Below, one piece after another: positions 1 to 11,292 of a DNA stretch of 64,000 nt. Position 1 is the first letter of the stretch. Each line of letters begins with the position of its first letter. The stretch covers positions 180,584,151 through 180,648,150 of the forward strand of contig NC_081555.1 in the NCBI RefSeq assembly GCF_963082655.1, given 5' to 3'. Source of the DNA: Stomoxys calcitrans. Taxonomy: Eukaryota > Arthropoda > Insecta > Diptera > Muscidae. The translations under genes and the position numbers were made by a program. The notes beneath the pieces are model-generated. The model was given only the letters and a program-made list of their open reading frames with translations. It was not told the DNA's origin and ran no database searches.

Positions 1-560
1 TCCGCATCCGCATCCTGCTGACACGCACACTTCCATGATTTTCCTTTAATGTTAAATTAAATACAAAAGTGTACTTAACATACAATTATTAAATTAATAT
101 AATATGCTTACATACCACATACAATACATTTGAAAATACTTAACTATTAATGTTGTTTATAGTGAATTAAAAAGAAAAAACAAAAACAAAACAAAACTAT
201 TATTAATATTGTATTACTTCTCTGTAGGTAGTTTGAAACTGCAAAATTGCAACAATAAATAATTTAATTAATTAATTAACAACAAATAACTACAAAAACA
301 AAAACAAGTAATTCGTGACTACATACTAATCTATATATATGTATACACGCACACACCCTTTTATTTGTTAATTAACATTACTTGTATTTACAATTATAAA
401 TTAATAACATTACCAACATTCGTAGTGGTTATCGAATGCAATAAAGTGCCAAAACTTAATAACTGTCAAAATAAATTTCAAAGCGATGTTTGTTTTAATT
501 GACAATTGGCGGTATATTTTTAAGGGTATGTTCATTACAACGACAACAACACAAAACCCC
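1..560. other. AT-rich non-coding DNA
   Basis: Very AT-rich sequence with short TTAATTAA runs and A-rich tracts. No ORF with recognisable similarity and no repeat family that I recognise. Confidence 0.5.
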
Positions 561-564
561 TGTG

Positions 565-2045
565 TTATTAGGTCTGTTCTCGTTCTTTTCCAGTAAAAAT
601 TTGCAAGAGAGTAAGAGTTATTTTAATCTCTTCAAAAAATTTGCAAGCTAAAGTACGCGAACGACTTCCAGTGGAAATTTGCAGAAAAACAGCTGATTTT
701 TGTTTTGGATAGTTTTTTTTATTGCTTGCTTAGGAAAACAATTATTTTTAAATAAAAAATGCTGGCGATACACGTGAGGTATTTTCCTTAGATAAACGTC
801 AATTCATCGACCCGAGTGCGACAAGGCTAGAAGGGGAGCCATTCGTAATATCCGTGATCTCCGTGCCGCTGGACAACCATTACAACTTACAGTGCACGAA
901 GCTACGAATGTCATCCGTGACGCCAAGTCGCGCAAGGCGCTGGTCCCAGACGGGAGCTCTATACTGATGCTGAAGACTCTGGATCTGTCTGGAGTCCAGT
1001 ACCTTACAACTGTCCTCAGCCTGTCTAAACACTATTATAGTACTCGATATTTGGAAGATGGGCAGTGTGATCGCACTACTGAAACCAGGAAAGTACTCGA
1101 ACCACAAGAAGTCGTACAGACCGATCTGTCTTCTTTCATTAGTAGCCATGAGGGACTACTCCTCCCGATTCTCCCGTTGGACAATTTCCATTCGCCGAGA
1201 ATCAGCATGTATTTCGAAGGCTACATGGCACTACTACTGCTTTACATGCCATCACCGTATACAAAAGTAGAAACATCGTTCTCAAGCCCTTGTCGGCAGC
1301 ACTTGGTGTGCTGACAAAAGAACCTTGGACAAACCACCTACCGCTTCTGGATATTGTGGCTAGACAAATTGGTGCCACCACTGATGTGAGGCTAAGGGAA
1401 CTTTCTATTTGGTCACATGGCGGCTACGACACTGTGTTATCATTGAAGATATCTGTATGCGTTCACAATTGGCAGACTAATTTGCACTAATTTTTTCCAA
1501 TCCCACTATGCGTAACTTTTAACTACCTCAATCCCCTAGTAGCATCTTCCCTCCTTAACAAATTCAAAGGAACTGCGTTGGTTTCATCATAACTCTTCCA
1601 TTAGAATGATTCCATCAAAACACTTAGAAACCGAAAATTACTCTTTTCTTGGTGTCTGGAAGGATACAATGTTTTAATTTTGCAAGATTTTCCAAATAAT
1701 TTCACAAGTTTCACTCTTACCTTCTAATGTAGAGCACCCGATTTGAGATAAAATTACATCTTCATTTGGCTAGTTTTCTCTACCTGAACACTGGCTGCTG
1801 CTTTGAATCTTCATTCAAAATGAAACGGCTGCTTTTCATAAAACAGCTGACCTTTAGAAAACAACTGTTTAAAGTTGAAAATTTCTGCTGGCAAAAAAAA
1901 TTCCTGTAGAAATTTGCCGGTTCTCTCTTTTCTAACTGTCAAAATTTGCTCTCTCGCGCTCTCTTCTGTTGACAAAAAAATACGCAAATGACTTGCAGTA
2001 AAAATTTGTGCAAATTTGTACCGAAGTTCCCGAACACAGCTATTA
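565..2045. mobile_element. Dispersed element with AGTAAAAATTTGCA motifs, interrupted by a LINE fragment
   Basis: The left part (about 565-730) and right part (about 1780-2045) share the motif CAGTAAAAATTTG, AACAGCTG motifs and runs of CTCTCTCGC type. The two outer edges are roughly inverted: a GTTCTCGTTC-like left edge against GTTCCCGAACACAGC on the right. A shorter relative of the right half lies at 59820-59965 in the same orientation. The region between the halves holds the reverse-transcriptase fragment at 840-1500, so I read this as an older non-autonomous element split by a LINE insertion. Boundaries are approximate, and the family has no name that I can give. Confidence 0.45.
840..1500 (+). 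mobile_element. Degenerate non-LTR retrotransposon reverse-transcriptase fragment
   Basis: Translation in shifting frames gives pieces typical of insect LINE reverse transcriptases: a segment like VHEATNVIRDAKSRKAL followed by PDGSSILMLK (892-1000), then LLKPGKYSNHKKSYRPICLL (about 1079-1138), matching the conserved LLKPGK...YRPISLL block. A downstream part near 1280-1320 resembles the LKALAG region also seen at about 15850. Frame changes and the absence of a continuous ORF show a dead 5'- and internally truncated copy. Jockey-type affinity is my best guess. The insertion sits inside the AGTAAAAATTTGCA element. Confidence 0.7.
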
Positions 2046-2104
2046 TGACAGGTTTCATTAATTAACCATATTAGACACGTATATTGAAGGTCATGAGAGA
2101 AGCC

Positions 2105-2866
2105 GTTGTACAAAATTTCTTCTAAATCGGATGAGAATTGCGCCCTCTAGAGGCTCAAGAAGTCAAGACCCAAAATCGGTTTATATGGCAGCAATATCAG
2201 GTTATGTACCGATTTGCGCCATACTTAGCACTGTTATTGGAAGTCATAACAAAACACCTCATGCAATATTTCAGCCAAATCGGATGAGAATTGCGCGCTC
2301 TATTAGCTCATGAAGTCAAGATCCATGATCAATTTATATGACAGTTATATATATTGGAAGTAATACCAAAACACTACGTGCAAAATTTCAAATCGGACGA
2401 GAATTGCGCCCTCTATAGACTCAAGAAGTCATGACCCAAAATCGGTTTATATGGCAGCTATATCAAAACATGGAACGATTTGAACCATACTTAGCGCAGT
2501 TGTTGGAAGTGATACCAAAAAAACTACGTGCAAAATTTAAGTCAAATCGGACGAGAATTGCGCCCTCGAGAGGCTCAAGAAGTCAAGACCCAAGATTGGT
2601 TTATATGGCAACTATATCAAAACATGGACCGATTTCGCCCATTTACAATCCCATTAATAAAAAGTATTTGTGAAAAATTTCATGCGGCTAGCTTTATTCC
2701 TTCGAAAGTTAGCGTGCTTTCGACGGACGGACATGGCTAGATCGACTAAAAAGGAAATAACAAGACTAGAATATATTTATGGGGTCTCAGTCGCATATTT
2801 CGAGGTGTTACAAACAGAATGACAAAATTAGTATGCCGCACTCCTATGGTGAAGGGTATAAAAATA
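2105..2866 (+). repeat. Dispersed repeat family A, array of ~153-bp type II units
   Basis: Several diverged tandem units carry CAAATCGGATGAGAATTGCG, CTCAAGAAGTCAAGACCC and ATCGGTTTATATGGCAGC at a spacing of roughly 150 bases. They are followed by the family tail: ACGGACATGGCTAGATCGAC, an ATATATTTATGGGGTCT block, GACAAAATTAGTATGC and finally CCTATGGTGAAGGGTATAAA. The head end with its GGCCGGGCCGAA motif is missing, so this is a left-truncated copy in plus orientation. No protein is encoded; short ORFs over it are by-products of the repeat. Confidence 0.8.
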
Positions 2867-2869
2867 CAA

Positions 2870-2945
2870 CATGGCAGCCGGTTGCACGTACCGGATTGGC
2901 CCGATGGAGTCTTTCATCGGCAAGAGCTGCCGCCTCAGTGTAATT
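2870..2945 (+). mobile_element. LINE 3'-end fragment
   Basis: About 75 bases, GGCAGCCGGTTGCACGTACC through GCCGCCTCAGTGTA, recur at 16347-16425 and 18008-18085. In the other copies this stretch runs into CAACACACT and a (CAA)n tail. It is therefore a short piece of the 3' region of the same non-LTR family. Confidence 0.6.
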
Positions 2946-3560
2946 TCAGGGAAATTTCTCTTAGAGGAAATTTTGTCGACATAAGAAAAAATTAAAAACC
3001 CACAGTCAACATCTCTTCAAAAAAACATTTAATATCAATAACACACAAAGCAAAAACTTGTTATCCAGACGATTTTGTCCGAAAAATGACATTAAAATTT
3101 TGCCTTAAAATAAATCTCATTTAAATTTTGTCTTCAGAGGAAATTGTACTGAAATTTTGTCTTTAGAGAAAATTGCCTTGAAATTGTGTCTTTAGAAAAA
3201 ATTAAGAAAAAAATCAAAAATTTTTTTTAAATATTATCTTAAAAAATGTCATTGAAACTTTGTCTTTAGAAAATATTTTATTACAAATTTGTTTTTAAAA
3301 CGGATTTCATTGAAAAAATTGCATTAAAATTTTATTTAACAAAAAGTTCATTGAAATTTTGCGGCTGAAACAAATACATATTATTAAAATTTATGTTTGG
3401 AAAATAATTACATTAAAAATAATTACATACATTAAAATTTTAAGCTTCAAAAAAATGTCTTTAAAATTTTGTTTAAAATAAAATGCATTGAAATTTTGTT
3501 TTTGGAAAATTTTTATTGAAATCTTGTCTCTTTTAAAATTTCGACCAAAATGCGTACCTA
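2940..3560. repeat. Degenerate ~30-bp minisatellite (AAATTTTGTCTTTAGAAAA type)
   Basis: The phrase TTGAAATTTTGTCTTTAGAA recurs with variation about every 30-50 bases across the whole stretch. The same phrase occurs at 33980-34370, 34590-34680, 50010-50110 and, inverted, 52190-52510. No coding capacity is evident. Confidence 0.6.
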
Positions 3561-3579
3561 TTTTAGAAGTCATAGAGGA

Positions 3580-4045
3580 AATAGTTGAGAAGATCGGTTG
3601 ATAAATGCGCTTTCAAAGGCTCTAAAAGTGAAAATCGGGCGACACATAAACATGGGAGCTACATTTAAATCTGAACCGTATTCTATGAAATTCACAAGTG
3701 ATCAGAAAAGTGATAAGAGAAACCTTCATGCCTAATTTCGCGAGGATTGGTTGATTTGTCACTATGACTATATAATTGCAGTATTTGTCCAAATCGGAGC
3801 TATATCCAAACCAAACCAACTCGATCCGAACCGATTTTGTTTCCAATTTCAATAGGCCTCGTCTCTAGGCCAAAAAGATCCCTTTAATAAATTTGTACAC
3901 ACATTAACATGGACAGAAAGACAAACAGAAGAACGGACACAGCTAAATCAACTCAGAAAGTAATTCTGAGTCGGTCGGTATGCTTGTTAAGGGGTCTATC
4001 TCTCTTCCTTGTACGATAGTAGTGGTTTAGGATATAAAAATATTA
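3580..4045 (+). repeat. Decayed copy of repeat family A
   Basis: Remnants of the family A unit (GATCGGTTGATAAATGCGC, CATGGGAGCTACATTTAAATC) and of its tail (GACAGAAAGACAAACAGAAG, CTAAATCAACTCAGAA, AGGGGTCT, GGATATAAA) are recognisable in order but heavily diverged. Confidence 0.5.
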
Positions 4046-4845
4046 AAAACTTGCAACCGTTTCTTGAATAAGCTCAGTTTTCGAACAGTACGAAACAATT
4101 TTAAGTGTTCTAAAATGTTTTAGTACTATTAACTGAAATCAACCTGGACCAAATGACCCATTTGCAATACCAACGACCTACATCAATAATAAGTATCTGT
4201 GAACAATTATATATTATATGCGGATAGCCTCGTTCGTTCGAATGCTATCGGCTATCTGTTGAACATATGGACGAATATGGATAGACTGACGTTACCCTTT
4301 AACAACGAATGAGTAGAAAAATAACCAGGAAGAGAACAGTCTTAGAAAATTTCTAGCTAGAGTTAGGAAAAAAGTAATCTAATGAAATTTGGATCAGCTT
4401 AAAATGGACGAAAGAAACTAGTTAAAGAAAATTCTCGTTATATAAGGTTATGTTTTGGGGGAAAATTGGCTTGTCGGCAATATTTTATACCTCGAAAAAT
4501 CAAACAAAAAGTTTTGTCAAAATTCTTAGGAGTGAGTTTTCTGGCACACTTTTTAGAGTCTTGTTGCATATGATGGTTTTTATGTTAAAAAAATAAATTA
4601 GCGACAATAAGACTACTTCTTTTGAAAGCAGTTGCTAAGTGGTCATACAATTTAAAGAAGTAAATTTTTTGTTATAAAAGCATATTGGCTTAAGAAATAA
4701 CTATTTTTATTTTTTTTTTCTTAAATGTCTTTTTTAGAAAAATTTTTTAAAATATTTAAAAAAATTAAGTGCTTGTAGTCGAGTAAAAATTGTCCCACTC
4801 CGCAGACCTGATACAAACATAATTTAGCCTTTTAATGGTGTATGG
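4046..4845. other. Non-coding intergenic DNA
   Basis: AT-rich, with a small remnant of family A near 4165-4310 (AACGACCTACATCAATAATAAG). Nothing else recognised. Confidence 0.4.
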
Positions 4846-4846
4846 G

Positions 4847-5110
4847 AGGCCACCGTGGCGCAGAGGTTAGCATGTCCGCCTATGACGCTGAACGCCTGAG
4901 CTCGACTCATCAGAAAAAAACCCCTGCTAATGCTTGCTACATTTACGAGGCACTTTTCCATGTAAAATCTTCTCCCCAAAGAGGTATCGCTCTATATTAA
5001 GGAGGCCCCCAATCATTGAGCTTAAACTTGAATCGGACAGCACTCAGTGACATGTTAAAAATTCTGCCCCTATTCCTTAATGGAATATTTATGGCCAAAT
5101 TTGCATTTTT
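4847..5110 (+). repeat. tRNA-derived SINE copy
   Basis: The head GAGGCCACCGTGGCGCAGAG with following TTAGCATGTCCGCCTATGAC matches a tRNA-like A box (TGGCGCAGAGG). The expected B box is mutated here (GAGCTCGAC instead of GGTTCGAATCC). The body contains AAATCTTCTCCCCAAAGAGG, then TTGAGCTTAAACTTGAATCG and the conserved 3' end CCTTAATGGAATATTTATGG. The same order is seen in the other copies in this window. Confidence 0.8.
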
Positions 5111-5387
5111 TTACGGTAGAATTATTTTACATTTACATTTGGAATTATTTTGACCACCTCCACAAATTTACCCACCCTACAGGGGACAAAAAGCTAAACT
5201 CATGGCTCCTGATTTAATTTATCTATGTGCGCCGGTCTGTCCGGTGCCGACCGTATTTGTTGTCAAATAGCCATCAAATTTGATGTGACACTTTTCAAAA
5301 TTTTTTCAAAATCTAAAAAAAATAGAGTAGAAGGTAACCTTGGAAGGATTAAAATCATACAATAGGTGCATTACATAAATAATCCCC

Positions 5388-5393
5388 TTTATT
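5388..5393 (-). promoter_or_regulatory. Probable polyadenylation signal of the MOF-like gene
   Basis: AATAAA on the minus strand lies about 140 bases downstream of the stop codon at 5535-5537. It is the first canonical hexamer after that stop that I noticed. No transcript evidence is available. Confidence 0.5.
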
Positions 5394-5534
5394 TAATAGG
5401 AAAAGGATTAAACTTATTTTCTACAGAATTTAGAGAATGTGCGGTCGTGCTTACTTAACTAAATTAAATATAACATAGCAATTACAAACTAGATTTTGAG
5501 ACAAATTTTGTAAAAATGCTAAAGAAAAATAAAT

Positions 5535-7028
5535 TTACATTTTCTTGCTGAACTTCCCGCTAGGGTATCTCTTTGGTGGCACCCAGCGCAAATAGGAAGG
5601 ATCGACAGTAAGTTTCGGTTTCTTAAATTGTGGTAATTGCAGATGCTCAGTTATGGTTTTTGGTGTTACACAGATCACATGCTGCCCCTTCCAATACTTG
5701 ACCATTTTCATGGACTGCAGTGTGTAGATAATGTCATCATGTGTAATGCCACTGAGTTCGCTGAGTTCTTTAATACTTTGTGTTGTTGTCCGACAATCTT
5801 TCATTAGCTCTAGCAATGTGTAGGCCCAATAACTGCGGTAGCTCAAACGACCGAGATCAGACAAAGGTTTCTCGGGGCTGCCGACAACACATTCGCGCCT
5901 CGATAACTCGTAACTAAATGCAATCAATAATTTGCCATAGCCTTTCCGCTGGTATGGTGGCAGGATAAGAATACAGGCTACATTGTTGTTTTCCGGTGAT
6001 TCTTTCTCCTTGGAAAAGTAGCCCACTATGTGTGCACCTTTTTTGTCGATCTCACAGAGCACATAAAAGTAGAATGGTTCCACATCGTAGTACAATGTTT
6101 TATGGTCTAAAAATAATTTTGCCATAAGGCATAACAGTTGGCAATACAATTTGTGATCTTTTCCATCGATTTCAAATATAGATATTGTGCCCTTTCTATA
6201 AATTTCATTGCCAGGCGGCTGCCGCTGCGTACATTCGGAGGCATGATAACGGTAAGTCTTCTGGTATTTCATGTATTTCAAGCAGTACTCGCAAACATAC
6301 AATGTACCAACCTTGCCATAATCATCTGGATATGGGCTAAAATACCAGGTGTCTATTTCGAACCGTCCTATTCGTAGTTTATCAATGTATTTCACTTTGG
6401 TTATGGCTTCATGCTCTTTTTCTAGAGCCGCCGTAGTCGGATCCATCTCGGCGTATGTCTTTTGCACATGATTTATTTCATCGTGACGTCTCTTCTGGTT
6501 TCTCGTCAACTTTCTATCGCCATTTTCAGCTGCCGAGGGATTTTCTAACGAGGCTATTTGTTCCTTACTCAATTGTTTGATGGTTTTTGCACCACCCACG
6601 GAGTCGACATCGACTCCATTGCCTGTGGTATTGCCATCTGCTTCAGTGGCATCTGTAATGCGATCTCTGGAGACCCATTCGTCGAGACGCCTGTTTAGGC
6701 CAACGTAGTGCACATAATATTCAACCTTTGCATTTGAACCGGGCTCTGTTTCGCGTGACTGTATAATTTGTGCAGGATACCTATTGCCATCAGCTCTTTT
6801 GATCATACAAAAGTCTCCGGTGTTTATTTGAATTTCCTCACAATTCTGAATGTTTGTTTCAGCAGAACCTTGTGCTGTTTCATTGTTGTTGTTGGGCAAA
6901 TTTTCCGGTATGCTTCTTTCCTCATGCATTTCTATGTTGACTGCTTCCTGTGTGTCCATTTTATCTTCCTCGTTAGCCTGTTGTGCCACTGCATTCTGGG
7001 ACTTGGAATCCGCACTTTCAATAGCCAT
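5535..7028 (-). CDS. mof: MYST-family histone acetyltransferase, MOF/KAT8-like
   Basis: Single open reading frame of 497 codons with no intron, starting at an ATG with A at -3 and G at +4. Residues about 70-128 form a chromo-barrel domain ([28 protein letters not shown]). The MYST domain begins near 213: a C2HC zinc finger with C246, C249, H262 and C266, a lysine at 310 in [11 protein letters not shown] where KAT8 is autoacetylated, C352 before the acetyl-CoA loop QRKGYGK (360-366), and the catalytic glutamate E386 in [13 protein letters not shown] acetylates lysine 16 of histone H4. In Drosophila it acts in the dosage-compensation (MSL) and NSL complexes. The N-terminal region is acidic, Asn-rich and short: the total is close to mammalian KAT8 (about 458 residues) and well below Drosophila melanogaster MOF (827). 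Every catalytic residue is present. A MOF paralogue rather than the orthologue cannot be excluded from this window alone. Confidence 0.93.
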   Translation of the reverse strand: MAIESADSKSQNAVAQQANEEDKMDTQEAVNIEMHEERSIPENLPNNNNETAQGSAETNIQNCEEIQINTGDFCMIKRADGNRYPAQIIQSRETEPGSNAKVEYYVHYVGLNRRLDEWVSRDRITDATEADGNTTGNGVDVDSVGGAKTIKQLSKEQIASLENPSAAENGDRKLTRNQKRRHDEINHVQKTYAEMDPTTAALEKEHEAITKVKYIDKLRIGRFEIDTWYFSPYPDDYGKVGTLYVCEYCLKYMKYQKTYRYHASECTQRQPPGNEIYRKGTISIFEIDGKDHKLYCQLLCLMAKLFLDHKTLYYDVEPFYFYVLCEIDKKGAHIVGYFSKEKESPENNNVACILILPPYQRKGYGKLLIAFSYELSRRECVVGSPEKPLSDLGRLSYRSYWAYTLLELMKDCRTTTQSIKELSELSGITHDDIIYTLQSMKMVKYWKGQHVICVTPKTITEHLQLPQFKKPKLTVDPSYLRWVPPKRYPSGKFSKKM

Positions 7029-8118
7029 GATTTGGGAATATTTAATGATTTGCTGATTTTTTCTTATTTAACAATTTCACCACAATTTACAAACAATGAA
7101 TGAATGCTTTTATTGAGACTTCTTCTTACTTTGGCAAAACACATTAGACATGCATATCGAATGGTTACCATACAAAAACCTTATGGCCAGTTTACATGGC
7201 ACATCAAGATGCGAGGTTATTGAAGTATTATTGGTAAAAATAGGTCATATGAACACATAACCATCAGTCATGGCTGAAAAATTAAAATCTTTGATTTTTT
7301 CTTTGATTTGCACAATAATGTGTAATCAGTACTTGACAGATATTGAAAACACGTTCTGTTCTAAATAAAGTTTTAAGAAGAAGAGAAAATTATGGAAAAT
7401 TAAAGAAAAGAAAAACTATTTTCAAATAAATTTTTAATTGATACAATTAACTATAACTATATAGGGCTATATAATAACTATAAAGGGCTTCTATAAGGCT
7501 AGTTACTGAAATGTTGATATAAATTAAATTAAATTAGAAATTAAAATTTTAATTGATCCAATAAAAAAATTGGATATTTTGGAAATTTCAATCATGTTTT
7601 CAATTGGATCAATCAAAAAATTAATTGAAAATTTCACAAATTCAATCACGTTTTTAATTGGATATTTCAAATATGTTTAATAATTTTTTTAACTGAATAG
7701 GCAAACTAAAGCTGAGTGTTGTATTCAGCTTTTCAAGCGGAATGCTGCCAAAATCCACATAAAAAAAAACGTTGGTTAAAAATAGGCTGAAAAGTAGAAC
7801 TCTGTTTATAGTGAGGAAAATGGCAAAAAAACAAAGTGGCAACACTTAAACCATTGCTGGCACCATTTGTGTGTGTTTTATTGGTCTCAATGGTTCGTTT
7901 TTCCTTATTTATTTGCGAAAAACAAAAACAAAGAAAACAAAAAGTGCAGATAAAAAACATGTTTTGGTATGGAATCAAAAACATTAACTGCTGCCAAATT
8001 CCGCTTGCGGAACAATTACAAATTTCCGCGTCTTTTCCGAAAGCAGAATAGAATACCAACCCTAAGCGAGAAAATCCGCTTAAAATGTAAACGTGGTTTA
8101 ACGCATGATATGGTTACC

Positions 8119-8330
8119 AGGTAGTGTACCGTATACAGCGGAGTAAAATTTTTTCTCGCGAAGTGCACTATCTGTCAACGAATTTTGATGTGTTTGTGTA
8201 TTAAAGTTAAGAACCATAACTCACACAAACACCGAAAACTAGTTACGTAATCAAAATAAGAGTTGCGCTAATGACTGATTTTGACAGATAGTGCACTAAA
8301 AATTTTGTTGTTGGGCAACTGACACTACCT
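8119..8330. mobile_element. MITE-like element, copy 1
   Basis: Ends are inverted: AGGTAGTGT on the left and ACACTACCT on the right. Inside, GTGCACTATCTGTCAA (8163-8178) is matched by its exact reverse complement at 8281-8296. A second, reverse-oriented copy with the same order of motifs is at 61375-61598. At 212 bases with no ORF it fits a miniature inverted-repeat transposable element. Confidence 0.75.
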
Positions 8331-8427
8331 GTAAATGAATATATCTTGGTTTAAACTACCCCTATTAAAAAAATATGGTAATACGACCGGCTTTTTATGG
8401 ACAGCTAATAATTCATTGCGGATTTAA

Positions 8428-8675
8428 AAAGGTGGTCTCACGCGAACAACTGTTAACAGCCGGCCAGGTTTGACGGTATTAAGATGTCAGTTTTTTGTTT
8501 GCATTCTATTTGATGTCATCTTCTTTCTCGCATATTCTCTGCTCATCTATGCTCACGTGTACACACACGCACACAAAATTCTTTGTGTGAGTTGGCAAAA
8601 CGTCGATTAGCTTGATGGCAAAATGGCGGATTGCACCATATGATATTTGGTTGTTGTACAAATGAGACCACCTTT
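8428..8675. mobile_element. Short inverted-repeat element with AAAGGTGGTCTCA termini
   Basis: AAAGGTGGTCTCA at the left end is mirrored by TGAGACCACCTTT at the right end, 248 bases overall. TTAA is found at or next to both edges, which would fit a piggyBac-like target site, but the exact ends are ambiguous by one or two bases. No coding capacity. Confidence 0.6.
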
Positions 8676-9088
8676 AATTATTTCGCCGTGATTGCCACAA
8701 AAGAAATAAAATTAGACATATATGTACATGTGTGAGTGGGAACACAATATAATCTTGCACAATTTATACTAACAATTTAATTCGTACAATTTGCTGCAAA
8801 TCTCCTCATATAAGTAGATTTGCTCACACTGAAAATGTATAGAAACCTCGTTGCAAAACACGAAATTTCCGAAATCTCCCCGCAAATCCAGATTGGTTCC
8901 AAGTGTAAACAAGATATTAGACAATCGCCTACCTTTACGTGTAACCTACCCATTAAACTGTACACATATTAAAAGAATATGGCAATACTACCGGCTATTT
9001 ATTAACATCTGATTTTCATTGCAACCAAAGAAGTAGAATTGAACTTAATAGGCACTTTTGATTGTATTCCAAAATAGAAGGCGAGAAA

Positions 9089-11292
9089 ATGGGCCTTTTG
9101 TCAGATCCTTCACTAACGCCTCGTAATAAATTTGCAAAAATTTTAAATAAACATCATTCCAAGGTCTGCTGGTTGCTATACATCGCCAGTATAGTGTGGT
9201 TTGGTTGCTTGGGCCACAAAGATTTTAACCATGGGACATATCTCTCGGAGAATGCTCTTTCGCCTGGTAAGGTTTTTGAATATTATAGAAGGTTCCTAAT
9301 AATAAAACTGGCCAATTGTTATTTGAAGGTCTGGTTTACCCAGAAATCAAACAGGATTCCAGCCGTTGGGCCCAACAACTAATAGAAGAATTGGGCAGAG
9401 AAAGGGATAATCATCGAGCGACAACACCCCATGCCTGGATTTTGGCTAAAATGAGACAAATAGGCCTGGAGACGTATGTTCATAACTATACTTTGCGATA
9501 TCCATTTGCCGGTGGAAAAGAGTTCCAAGGGAAAAACGTATATGGTATCCTAAGAGCGCCTCGCACTAGTTCGACAGAAGGCTTGGTTTTTTCAGCACCG
9601 TACAGATCCCAGGCATCGCCGCATACCGATATAATTGCCAGTGTTCCGGTATTGCTAGCTTTCGCTGATTTTGCAAGAAGTATGAACCTTTTAATAAGCA
9701 AAGATTTTCCTCACCATAAATAACTGCAACCACTTTTTTAGAGAAAAACTATTGGGCCAAGGATATAATTTTTTTGGTCACTGAACAAGAACAATTGGGA
9801 ATGCATGCCTTTATTGAAGCTTACTTCAATACAGAAATGGATAAGACCAGTAGCCAGCAAGCTTATCTAGACTATGGTTACCTGCCTGCTCGAGCCGGTT
9901 CTCTTCAGGCCGCTTTAAACATAGAAGTGCAAGACTTGGATATAGGTTAGCACAAGTGTTGAAATAATGTTTGCGCTAATATTGAATTATTTTTTGTATT
10001 TTCAGACTACGTGGATGTCAAAATCGAAGGTCTTAACGGCCAGCTGCCCAATTTGGACATGTTTAATTTGGTTCAAAGAATTACATCGAGAGAAGGAATT
10101 ATATCTGGCTACAAGCAAACACCTCAGAAAAAACGCCGCCAGCATAACTTTTCTCTAGAGAGCAATATTAAAAATCTGCTAGCCATGATATTCAGTCAAT
10201 CTACTGGTGTTCCCAATGGAAATCATGGATTTTTTCACCGCCATCGCATTGAAGCTTTAACATTGGAGGCATTTAAACGTCAAACTTCTGGCAATAATCG
10301 CTATAATGGTGGACTCCCTTTGTTGAAGACTATCGAAGGCATATCGCGTAGTCTTAATAATCTGTTGGAAAGATTTCATCAAAGCTACTTTTTCTACATA
10401 TTGGTACAAAACGACAGATTCGTATCCATTGGTGATTACATGCCATGTTTGGCCCTTTTGGTGGTGCCTCTATTTATAAAATCATTTCTGCTCTGGCTAA
10501 TAGCTAGTGGTGATCTCAAAGAGGATGATTCGGAACAGCCAGAGAAGAAGGAAACTGATACTGAGGATTTGAAAATTGCGCCAGCTGTACTTTACATTCT
10601 GTATGCATGTCTAGTTGGATATTTATGCCAGCATATGTTAGCTCTGGAATTTATAGTGAACTTCCTAGCCCAGTATGGTTTTAGTACGGCACAGAGCATT
10701 TTCGTTTCTATGCTGCTATGGAATTTGATAGCCTTTGCCCTGCCAGTTGTTTTTAGGCCACCAGCAAAGGCGCTGAATTGGCTATACTTGGGATCTTTGG
10801 TAGGGCTGGGCACAACACTGGTTGTTGTGGGCCTTTTAAATTTTTCGCTGGCATTTTTAATAGCAATTGTCACCGTGCCCTTGGCCCTGGGAGCCAAACC
10901 AAGCATGAATTTGGGATTTCGAAAAACCCTTCTGACACTTTACTGCATTCTGCTAAACCCGCTTGTCTTTATTTATGGTTTAGTATGCACTCTCACCATA
11001 TTCCAGTTCCCCGAATTAACCATCAAAGAAATTGCATTCCGAGCCCTGACAGCTGTTATGGAATCTATAACCTTTTCATTGACAGATAATTTGGTATGCA
11101 TCATTAGTTTGTAGAAATTTCAAAAGATTTTATCATTTTATGATTCCCTTTTTGCAGATCTACAACAACTGGCTGTGCACCATAGTGACGGCAGGTCTAC
11201 TTCCCTTGTGGTGCTGCCTTTGGACCGTGGTCATCACCAAAGGCATGAAAAGAACAAAATTTAATCTAGATGCTGCCAAGAAAGACCAATAG
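9089..11292 (+). CDS. GPAA1: GPAA1, GPI-anchor transamidase complex subunit
   Basis: Five exons with GT-AG introns and consistent phase: 9089-9266, 9329-9679, 9742-9945, 10006-11093 and 11158-11292. Together they give 651 codons plus stop, close to human GPAA1 (621 residues). The ATG at 9089 gives MGLLSDP, the same N-terminus as the human protein; the upstream in-frame TTG is not a start. A membrane segment spans about residues 28-45 (WLLYIASIVWFGCL). It is followed by a lumenal M28-peptidase-like domain with NVYGILRAPR, WAKDIIFLVTEQEQLG and GLNGQLPNLD, then several hydrophobic helices in exon 4 and a last one in exon 5. GPAA1 is an ER membrane protein that helps the transamidase attach GPI anchors to secretory proteins. 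The last residues are basic and charged (KGMKRTKFNLDAAKKDQ). The gene diverges from the MOF-like gene and converges on Myb. Confidence 0.95.

Larger units (their letters stand above)
7029..9088. other. Divergent intergenic region between the MOF-like gene and GPAA1
   Basis: About 2 kb that must hold both promoters. It contains AATTGGATC-type AT-rich repeats (7440-7690), two inverted-repeat elements (8119-8330 and 8428-8675) and a roughly 60-base diverged direct repeat (8365-8425 and 8966-9020). The second copy of that repeat lies directly upstream of the GPAA1 start. No further coding sequence seen. Confidence 0.5.

Noticed and set aside
4858..4925. tRNA gene
   Set aside because: The A and B boxes belong to a SINE head that recurs many times with a shared non-tRNA body. 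No cloverleaf can be closed with a proper acceptor stem.
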